From Sphingomonadales bacterium (GTDB lineage: Bacteria; Pseudomonadota; Alphaproteobacteria; Sphingomonadales; Sphingomonadaceae), in assembly GCA_027489295.1 (NCBI GenBank), contig JAIYAA010000320.1:1-12237 (forward strand): a DNA stretch of 12,237 nucleotides, written 5' to 3'. Shown in pieces: positions 6,395-12,237 of the stretch. The translations under genes were made by a program, and so were the position numbers. How positions within the stretch are numbered: the stretch's first letter is position 1; every line of letters begins with the position of its first letter. Under the pieces are notes generated by a model. The model was not told where the DNA came from and searched no databases. It worked only from the letters and a program-made list of their open reading frames with translations.

Positions 6395-8020
6395 TTAACC
6401 GAGCGTGGCGGCTGTCCCATGCCAGCGCGCTGCGGCGACCGCGCGATCGCGGCGAGCGGCTACGGCGTTGCCGAGCTTCGCCTCGATCTGGCTGCGCGTT
6501 GCCAGCGCCACCGGATCCAGCGGGCGGTGACGCAGTGACGCCTCGATTTCGGTACGCGCCGCGCTGGTCTTCCCTAGCGCGAGCAGTGCCGCGGCAAGAT
6601 CGCGGCGTACCGGATACCACCAGAGCGGCGGATCGGTCCAATCGGCAAGCGGCTTGGCCTCCTCGATCGCGGCGGCACGTGCAAAGTGCTTGGCGGCGCG
6701 ATCGGGGCGGTTGTCGAGCATCGCCGCACGGCCGTCGAGCACCAGCCGGGCCAGCTTCACCGCGGCGGTGGCGCTGCCGTCGAGCGGATCGGGCCGGATC
6801 TTGCCCGGTAGCGCCCTGGCCTCCGCCGCCAGCCCCGTACGGTCGCCGACGCGGGCATAGGCCTCGCCGCGCGCATAGTGCCAGAAGGCCTGCGCGATTG
6901 CGGCATCCTTGGGCGGGGCGGGGATGGCCAGCATCTCGGCCAGCGGTGCGAAGCGGGCGAGGGCGATATAGCCCTGGCCGAGAACGGCCTGCTGGAACGG
7001 ATCGAGCTTGGGCGCGCGCGAGCCCATCTCCACCAGCGGCCGCGCGATCGCCAGTCCGCGCGTCGCATCGCCCGCCATCAGCGCGCCGCCGATGCCGAAC
7101 TGGACGTTGTGGCCGTGATAGGTGAGCGTCCAGACTCCGTCCGGCTCGCTGAGCTTCAGCCGCCGCGCATTGGCGAAGCCGAGCTCGACGGCTTTCTGGT
7201 TGGCGATCGCGGCATCCTCGTAGCGGCCGATCCAGTAATAGGTATGCGACGGCATGTGGATCAGGTGGCTGGCCGCCGGCGCGATGGTGGCGAGGCGATC
7301 GGCATAGCGTTCGGCGCGGGCGGGGACCTTGGCGCCTTCGGTCGCGTGGATGTAGAAATGGATGGCGGGCGCATAATCGGGATTGCGCTGGAGCACCGTC
7401 TCGAGCAGCGCGATGGGCCGTGCCATCTGCTCGGCCTTGAAATCGGATGCGATCAGCAGCGCGTCGGCGGCTACCACGGCGACGGCATCGTCGTCCGGAT
7501 AGGCTTTCGCCAGGCCCTCCATCGCATCGGCGAAGGCGCGATTGCCCTGTGTCGCGGTGCCGGCATAGCGCAGCTTCATCGCCGCGATCAGGCGCTGTTC
7601 CTTCTCGGGCCCGCCTGCGGAGAGGCGTTCGGCGGTCGCGGTCACCTCGGCGAGCCGGACGCGCTCCTTGTCGTCGATCGGATAGTTGATCGTCGGGCCC
7701 GCCGCATAGGCCTCGCCCCAGCCGCACATCGCGCAATCGGAATCGAGCCGGCGCGACTCCTGGAACGCGGCGATCGCCGCCTTGTGGGCGAAGGCATGGG
7801 CGAGCTGCATGCCGTTGGTGAAGAAGGCCTGCGCATCGCTGCTCTTCGTTCGCACCGCAAACCCGCCGGGGCCATAGCCGGCGAGGATCGACGGACGCGC
7901 GCCGGTTTCCACCGCATCGCCGCACCAATGCGGGTTGAAGGGTGTCCCCGGCACGGTTGCGGCCGGCGGCAGGGCGGCGCCGAGCAGCAGCAACGCCGGT
8001 GTGATTGCGAGCAGTCGCAT
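6395..8020 (-). CDS. Exported TPR-like protein with His-rich core
   Basis: The role is unknown. The 541-residue product from the ATG at 8020 begins with a clear signal peptide (MRLLAITPALLLLGAALPPAA, cleavage near residue 21), and GGGGATGATGG precedes the start; upstream in-frame residues read as Arg-rich noise. Helix-pair repeats of TPR type follow: FTNGMQLAHAFAHKAAIAAF, then LDSDCAMCGWGEAYAAGP, later IGRYEDAAIANQKAVELGF and a C-terminal set (AAALLALGKTSAARTEIEA). Seven histidines cluster between residues 221 and 304 (221, 225, 252, 255, 259, 302, 304), in HFYIHATEG, HLIHMPSHTYYWIGRYEDA and YHGHN. I recall the same His pattern in many uncharacterised bacterial TPR proteins, which suggests a conserved site, perhaps for metal or substrate. 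Cys-Ala-Met-Cys is not a haem motif, as no His follows. It is divergent from an exported peptidase and upstream of a symporter. Confidence 0.88.
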   Translation of the reverse strand: MRLLAITPALLLLGAALPPAATVPGTPFNPHWCGDAVETGARPSILAGYGPGGFAVRTKSSDAQAFFTNGMQLAHAFAHKAAIAAFQESRRLDSDCAMCGWGEAYAAGPTINYPIDDKERVRLAEVTATAERLSAGGPEKEQRLIAAMKLRYAGTATQGNRAFADAMEGLAKAYPDDDAVAVVAADALLIASDFKAEQMARPIALLETVLQRNPDYAPAIHFYIHATEGAKVPARAERYADRLATIAPAASHLIHMPSHTYYWIGRYEDAAIANQKAVELGFANARRLKLSEPDGVWTLTYHGHNVQFGIGGALMAGDATRGLAIARPLVEMGSRAPKLDPFQQAVLGQGYIALARFAPLAEMLAIPAPPKDAAIAQAFWHYARGEAYARVGDRTGLAAEARALPGKIRPDPLDGSATAAVKLARLVLDGRAAMLDNRPDRAAKHFARAAAIEEAKPLADWTDPPLWWYPVRRDLAAALLALGKTSAARTEIEASLRHRPLDPVALATRSQIEAKLGNAVAARRDRAVAAARWHGTAATLG

Positions 8021-8115
8021 GGTGCCATCATCCCCTGTCGGCCGCGCCTCCGGCGCTTGCCCTGTGCCCCTGCTTCGTCCTACCCGATCTGGCGGTGAAA
8101 GACGAGGGGCGCACG
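8021..8115. promoter_or_regulatory. Divergent intergenic region, TPR gene / M24 peptidase
   Basis: These 95 bases separate two divergently read genes and should hold both 5' leaders and promoters. The ribosome binding site for the peptidase is GAGGGG (8104-8109), six bases before its ATG; that for the TPR gene is the complement of CATCATCCCC (8026-8035). A weak TTGCCC (8057-8062) / CCTACC (8079-8084) pair with a 16-base spacer points toward the peptidase, but it is not convincing. Confidence 0.35.
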
Positions 8116-9372
8116 ATGACGAACTGGGGAACGACTCGGCGAAACCTGATCGGGAGCATGGCCGCGCTGCCGCTGCTCGGGGTGCCGGGCATCGTCCGAG
8201 CCGCCGAGCCAGACCTCTCTGCGCTCCAGGACATGACCGGGAACGCGCGCCCGATCGGCCCGGACGAGCGCCGGGCACGGCTGCTCAAGGCGCAGGCGCT
8301 GATGAAGGCGAACGGCATCGGCGCGGTGCTGATCGAACCGGGCGCGAGCCTCGTCTATTTTACCGGTATCCGCTGGGGGCGCAGCGAGCGGCTGACCGCG
8401 GCGATCCTGCCGATGGAGGGCGAACCCTGCATCGTCACCCCCTTCTTCGAGGAGCCGCGCACCCGCGAGACGCTGGCCATCCCGGCCGAGGTGCGGGTGT
8501 GGCAGGAGGACGAGGATCCGCTCAAGCTCGTCGCGGGGTTCCTCAAGGATCGCAGGCTCGCCGCGTTGCCGGTCGGCATCGAGGAGACGGTGCGGTACTT
8601 CGCGGTCGACGGGCTGCAGAAGAACGGCCTGCGCGTCACAACTGCCAACCCGGTCGTGCGTGGCTGCCGGATGATCAAGAGCCCGGCCGAACTCGCGCTG
8701 ATGCAGCTCGCAACCGATATCACCATTGCCGCCTATCGCTTTGTGCATGCACGGGTCGAGACCGGGATGCGCCAGCGCGACGTGTCGGCGCTGATGGATG
8801 CGGCGACGCGCAAGCTGGGCGGCGATCCCGAATTCAGCATGGTGCTGGTGGGCGAGGGCGCGGCCTATCCGCACGGCACCAAGACGCCCTCGCCGGTGAG
8901 CGCCGGCGCGATCGTGTTGATGGACTGCGGCTGCAACGTGATGGGCTATCAGTCCGACGTGTCGCGCACCTTCGTTCACGGCACGGCCAGCGCGCAGCAG
9001 CGCAAGGTGTGGGACGCGGTTGCCAAGGGCCAGCAGGTGGCGATCGCCGCTGCCAGGCTCGGGGCGCCTGCGGGCAGCGTCGACGATGCGGTGCGGGGCT
9101 ATTATGCGTCGCTCGGCTATGGGCCGGACTACAAGCTGCCGGGCCTGTCGCACCGCACCGGCCACGGCATCGGGCTGGACGGGCACGAACCGGTCAACCT
9201 GGTGCGCGGCGAGAAGACCCCGCTCGCGCCCGGCATGTGCTTCTCGAACGAGCCCGGCATCTACATCCCCGGCAGCTTCGGCGTGCGGCTGGAGGATTGC
9301 TTCCACATGACCGAGGCTGGGCCGAAATGGTTCTCGACCCCGCCGGTCTCGATCGAGCAGCCGATGGGCTGA
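8116..9372 (+). CDS. Tat-exported Xaa-Pro aminopeptidase (M24)
   Basis: This dinuclear-metal peptidase probably cleaves peptide bonds next to proline. The 418-residue product has a twin-arginine signal: TTRRNLIG at residues 6-13, a hydrophobic stretch, and a VRA-AEP cleavage site near residue 29. So it is probably folded in the cytoplasm and exported. A creatinase-type N-terminal domain spans about residues 45-190 (LIEPGASLVYFTGIRWGRSERL). The pita-bread catalytic domain follows, with all five expected metal ligands: Asp270, Asp281, His350 (TGHGIGLDGHE), Glu379 (SNEPGIYI) and Glu393 (VRLEDCF). His346 and His357 fit the supporting active-site histidines. The ATG at 8116 has GAGGGG six bases upstream; a longer frame from 8005 would bury the Tat signal. 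It is divergent from an exported TPR protein. The exact class (PepP- or prolidase-like) and metal cannot be told from sequence. Confidence 0.94.
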   Translation: MTNWGTTRRNLIGSMAALPLLGVPGIVRAAEPDLSALQDMTGNARPIGPDERRARLLKAQALMKANGIGAVLIEPGASLVYFTGIRWGRSERLTAAILPMEGEPCIVTPFFEEPRTRETLAIPAEVRVWQEDEDPLKLVAGFLKDRRLAALPVGIEETVRYFAVDGLQKNGLRVTTANPVVRGCRMIKSPAELALMQLATDITIAAYRFVHARVETGMRQRDVSALMDAATRKLGGDPEFSMVLVGEGAAYPHGTKTPSPVSAGAIVLMDCGCNVMGYQSDVSRTFVHGTASAQQRKVWDAVAKGQQVAIAAARLGAPAGSVDDAVRGYYASLGYGPDYKLPGLSHRTGHGIGLDGHEPVNLVRGEKTPLAPGMCFSNEPGIYIPGSFGVRLEDCFHMTEAGPKWFSTPPVSIEQPMG

Positions 9373-9376
9373 ACCT

Positions 9377-9400
9377 TTCCGCGCGGACGTGCGCGCGGAA
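9377..9400. terminator. Perfect 9-bp hairpin after the M24 peptidase
   Basis: TTCCGCGCG (9377-9385) pairs with CGCGCGGAA (9392-9400) around GACGTG, starting four bases after the peptidase stop. It looks like a terminator stem, but no T-run follows. It may end the peptidase transcript with help, or belong to the alaS leader. Confidence 0.5.
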
Positions 9401-9416
9401 CGATGACGGTGATCGA

Positions 9417-9439
9417 CGTGTTTCGCTTGAGCGAACGCG
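9417..9439 (+). promoter_or_regulatory. Second hairpin in the alaS leader
   Basis: TTCGC (9422-9426) pairs with GCGAA (9431-9435) around TTGA. The stem continues past a single bulged T (9421) with CGTG (9417-9420) and CGCG (9436-9439), including one G-T pair. It lies 23 bases before the alaS start and runs into an alternating CG tract (9436-9446). It may affect alaS transcript structure; function unknown. Confidence 0.35.
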
Positions 9440-9462
9440 CGCGCGCCCCTAAGTCGACGAGC

Positions 9463-12114
9463 ATGACGTCGACCAATGATATCCGCCGCTCGTTTCTCGA
9501 CTATTTCGAGGGCCAGGGCCACGCCCGCGTCCCCAGCGCGCCGCTGGTGCCGCACAACGATCCCACGCTGATGTTCGTGAACGCCGGCATGGTGCCGTTC
9601 AAGAACGTCTTCACCGGCCTTGAATCGCGCCCCTACAGCACCGCGACGAGCAGCCAGAAGTGCGTGCGCGCGGGTGGCAAGCATAACGATCTCGACAATG
9701 TCGGCTACACCGCCCGGCACCACACCTTCTTCGAGATGCTCGGCAATTTCTCGTTCGGCGACTATTTCAAGGAGCAGGCGATCACCCACGCCTGGACCCT
9801 CCTCACCAGGGAATGGGGCATCCCGGCCGAGAAGCTGACCGTCACGGTGTACCACACCGACGACCAGGCGTTCGACCTGTGGAAGAAGATCGCGGGGCTG
9901 CCCGATCACAAGATCATCCGCATCCCGACCAAGGACAATTTCTGGGCGATGGGTGCGGACGGCCCGTGCGGCCCCTGCTCGGAAATCTTCTACGATCACG
10001 GCGAGCACATCTATGGCGGCCCCCCGGGGTCGCCCGAGGAGGACGGCGACCGCTTCGTCGAGATCTGGAACCTCGTCTTCATGCAGTTCGTGCAGGAGAA
10101 CGACCAGATCGTCGGCGATCTGCCGCGGCCGAGCATCGACACCGGCATGGGGCTGGAGCGGATCGCCGCCGTGCTCCAGGGCGTCCATAACAATTACGAC
10201 ATCGACACGTTCAAGGCGCTGATCGACCAGTCGGCCGCGCTCACCGGCGCGCCCGCCAATGGCGAGCAGGTCGCCAGCCACCGCGTGATCGCCGATCACC
10301 TGCGCTCGTCGGGCTTCCTCGTTGCGGACGGCGTGCTGCCGGCGAACGAGGGCCGTGGCTATGTGCTCCGCCGCATCATGCGCCGGGCGATGCGCCACGC
10401 CCACCTGCTCGGTGCGAAGGATCCGCTGATGCACCGGCTGGTGCCGTCGCTGGTCGCCGAGATGGGCGCCGCCTATCCGGAACTCGTCCGTGCGCAGCCG
10501 CTAATCGAAGCCACGCTGCTGCAGGAGGAAACCCGCTTCCGCCAGACGCTCGCCAACGGCCTGCGCCTGCTCGACGAGGCGACCGTGGGGCTGAAGGCCG
10601 GCGACACGCTGCCGGGTGCGACCGCGTTCAAGCTCTACGACACCTTCGGCTTCCCCTATGACCTGACCGAGGATGCGCTGCGCGCGCACGAGATCGGTGT
10701 CGATCGCGCCGGCTTCGATGCGGCGATGGCCGAGCAGAAGCGCGCCGCCCGCGCCGCTTGGAAGGGCTCGGGCGAGAAGGCGTCGGAGGAACTCTGGTAC
10801 GATCTCGCCGACGAACTCGGCGGTACCGAGTTCATCGGCTATGCCGGCACCCAGGGCGAAGGCCAGGTGGTCGCGCTGGTCAAGGACGGCGCGCGGGTGG
10901 AGAAGGCGGTTGCCGGCGACACGGTGACGATCCTCACCAACCAGACGCCCTTCTACGGCGAGAGCGGCGGCCAGATGGGCGATGTCGGCGTGATCTCCAG
11001 CGACAAGCTGCGCGCTGCGGTCGACGATACGTCGAAGCCGCTCGGCCGCCTGCATGCGCATCACGCCAAGATCGAGAGCGGCGAAGTCGCCGTGGGCGAC
11101 GCCGTTCACCTGTCGGTCGATGTCACGCACCGCGACCAGGTCCGCGCCAACCACTCGGCGACGCACCTGCTGCACGCGGCGCTGCGCAAGCGGCTCGGCG
11201 GCCATGTCAGCCAGAAGGGCAGCCTGGTGGCGCCCGAGCGGCTGCGCTTCGACTTCTCGCACCCCTCGGCGCTGACGCCCGAGCAGATCGCCCAGGTCGA
11301 GGCCGATGTGAACGCCCAGATCCGCCATAACGGCACGGTCGAGACGCGGCTGATGACGCCGGACGACGCGATCGCGGCCGGCGCGATGGCGCTATTCGGC
11401 GAGAAGTACGGCGACGAGGTTCGCGTGCTCTCGATGGGGTTGGGCGAGGATGCGTCCTACTCGGTCGAGCTCTGCGGCGGCACCCATGTCAACGCGACCG
11501 GCGATATCGCGATCTTCAAGATCGTCTCGGAAAGTGCAGTCTCCTCGGGCGTGCGCCGTATCGAGGCGCTGACCGGCGAGGGTGCCCGACTGTGGCTCAA
11601 CGCCCGCGACGAGCGGTTGCGCGAAGCCGCCGCCGCGCTCAAGACCGCGCCGGACGACGTGCCGGCCCGCGTCGCTGCACTGGTCGAGGAGCGCCGCAAG
11701 CTTGAGCGTGAGCTGGCCGAGGCCAAGAAGGCGCTGGCGCTCGGCGGCGGTGCCGGCGCTGCCCCGGCGGGTCCGGAGCAGGTGAACGGCATCAACTTCG
11801 TCGGCCAGGTGCTCGACGGGCTCGAGGCCAAGGCACTGCGCGGCGCGGTGGACGAAGCCAAGGCGCGGATCGGCAGCGGCGTGGTGGCGCTGGTTGCGGT
11901 GAACGAGGGCCGTGCGTCGGTCGCGATCGGTGTCAGCGACGGCATCGGTGTCAGCGCCGTGGACCTGGTCAAGGTCGCGGTGGCGGTGCTCGGCGGTCAG
12001 GGCGGCGGTGGCCGTCCGGACATGGCGCAGGGCGGCGGTCCGGACGGGGCAAAGGGCGCGGAAGCGCTCGCGGCGGTGAAGGCGGCGCTGGCGGAAGCTG
12101 CCGTCGCCGCCTGA
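9463..12114 (+). CDS. alaS: Alanyl-tRNA synthetase
   Basis: AlaRS attaches alanine to tRNA-Ala and clears mischarged Ser or Gly; it is essential and cytoplasmic. The 883-residue product has the usual bacterial length. The class II catalytic domain covers about residues 1-240, with [10 protein letters not shown] (166-175) and motif 3 GMGLER (228-233). The tRNA-recognition helices contain [15 protein letters not shown]. The editing domain has the zinc site His564 and His568 (HSATH) with Cys671 and His675 (CGGTH). A coiled region ([19 protein letters not shown]) leads to the C-Ala domain with [13 protein letters not shown] chose ATG 9463 because [15 protein letters not shown] is the expected AlaRS N-terminus; the in-frame ATG at 9403 would add 20 unlike residues through the leader hairpin. 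No strong Shine-Dalgarno precedes 9463, only GACGAG. The stop lies six bases from the stop of a convergent gene, with no clear terminator between. Confidence 0.98.
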   Translation: MTSTNDIRRSFLDYFEGQGHARVPSAPLVPHNDPTLMFVNAGMVPFKNVFTGLESRPYSTATSSQKCVRAGGKHNDLDNVGYTARHHTFFEMLGNFSFGDYFKEQAITHAWTLLTREWGIPAEKLTVTVYHTDDQAFDLWKKIAGLPDHKIIRIPTKDNFWAMGADGPCGPCSEIFYDHGEHIYGGPPGSPEEDGDRFVEIWNLVFMQFVQENDQIVGDLPRPSIDTGMGLERIAAVLQGVHNNYDIDTFKALIDQSAALTGAPANGEQVASHRVIADHLRSSGFLVADGVLPANEGRGYVLRRIMRRAMRHAHLLGAKDPLMHRLVPSLVAEMGAAYPELVRAQPLIEATLLQEETRFRQTLANGLRLLDEATVGLKAGDTLPGATAFKLYDTFGFPYDLTEDALRAHEIGVDRAGFDAAMAEQKRAARAAWKGSGEKASEELWYDLADELGGTEFIGYAGTQGEGQVVALVKDGARVEKAVAGDTVTILTNQTPFYGESGGQMGDVGVISSDKLRAAVDDTSKPLGRLHAHHAKIESGEVAVGDAVHLSVDVTHRDQVRANHSATHLLHAALRKRLGGHVSQKGSLVAPERLRFDFSHPSALTPEQIAQVEADVNAQIRHNGTVETRLMTPDDAIAAGAMALFGEKYGDEVRVLSMGLGEDASYSVELCGGTHVNATGDIAIFKIVSESAVSSGVRRIEALTGEGARLWLNARDERLREAAAALKTAPDDVPARVAALVEERRKLERELAEAKKALALGGGAGAAPAGPEQVNGINFVGQVLDGLEAKALRGAVDEAKARIGSGVVALVAVNEGRASVAIGVSDGIGVSAVDLVKVAVAVLGGQGGGGRPDMAQGGGPDGAKGAEALAAVKAALAEAAVAA

Positions 12115-12120
12115 CCGTGG

Positions 12121-12237
12121 TCAGCGCCCGGGGGCGTAGCCGTCCTCGGGCAGCACCCAGATCGCGGTCTGCCCCATGTCGGGCCGCAGCAGGCCGTCGA
12201 TCGTCACGTTGACCGTCAGCTCGTCGCCACTCGCGGC
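12121..12237 (-). CDS. Unidentified protein, C-terminal part
   Basis: An open frame enters from the right edge on the minus strand and stops at TGA (complement of 12121-12123). It gives 38 residues ending IWVLPEDGYAPGR. Two strands seem likely (ELTVNVTIDGLL and QTAIWVLPE), so the end of the protein is probably a beta-rich domain. Third codon positions are G/C-rich, and the frame is convergent with alaS at a six-base gap, as expected of a true gene end. The start and most of the protein are outside the window and I do not recognise the family. Confidence 0.6.
   Translation of the reverse strand, partial: AASGDELTVNVTIDGLLRPDMGQTAIWVLPEDGYAPGR

Noticed and set aside
6878..8098. Plus-strand open frame (406 codons) opposite the TPR gene
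   Set aside because: It reads as a mirror frame of the TPR gene, which itself has a signal peptide and repeats.
9427..9454. TTGAGC / CTAAGT promoter for alaS
   Set aside because: The second hexamer matches the -10 consensus poorly and TTGAGC is part of the hairpin loop and stem.
9403..9462. Upstream ATG start for alaS
   Set aside because: It would add 20 residues through a hairpin-forming leader; known AlaRS N-termini match the start at 9463.
8080..10434. Very long minus-strand open frame (784 codons) opposite the M24 peptidase and alaS
   Set aside because: It spans two genuine genes and their gap, is full of His/Arg/Ala strings, and shows no domain; this is an artefact of GC-rich third positions.
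12125..12136. Short CGCC/GGCG hairpin as a terminator between alaS and the convergent gene
   Set aside because: Four base pairs within the coding end of the next gene, no T-run; too weak to call.

Overview
This is a GC-rich chromosomal segment from an alphaproteobacterium, most likely Sphingomonas or a close sphingomonad. The evidence is the strong G/C bias at third codon positions, the recognisable sphingomonad-like starts of RecA and AlaRS, and the set of housekeeping and exported proteins. I see no insertion sequence, phage gene, CRISPR array, tRNA or rRNA. The longest stretch without a gene is about 150 bases, after recA.

Layout, left to right. recA (27-1097, +) is followed by a clear intrinsic terminator at 1129-1161. 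Two small genes overlap by ATGA: a putative exported Cys-containing protein (1252-1725, +) and a DUF1801-like protein (1722-2099, +). Next are a large-subunit, HPII-type catalase katE (2181-4268, +) and a glutathione S-transferase family gene that starts with TTG (4364-4990, +). A strong stem-loop lies between katE and the GST gene. On the minus strand are a DAACS-family symporter (5006-6328) and, upstream of it, an exported TPR-like protein with many conserved-looking histidines (6395-8020). Divergent from the TPR gene is a Tat-type exported M24 aminopeptidase (8116-9372, +). A 90-base gap with two hairpins leads to alaS (9463-12114, +). The window ends in the 3' part of an unidentified minus-strand gene (12121-12237).

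How the genes fit together. recA and alaS are core genes that lie close together in many proteobacteria (recA-recX-alaS in E. coli; recA-alaS in several alphaproteobacteria). Here about 8.4 kb separates them. The genes in between concern peroxide and electrophile defence (katE, GST), amino acid or dicarboxylate uptake (symporter) and extracytoplasmic peptide turnover (M24 peptidase), plus proteins of unknown role. No recX follows recA directly.

This is mostly an ordinary chromosomal region and I found no convincing new multi-gene system. The items most worth following up are the His-rich TPR family protein paired divergently with the exported peptidase, the overlapping pair of small unknown genes after recA, the stem-loops after katE and before alaS, and the amino-acid-type binding signature in the symporter.
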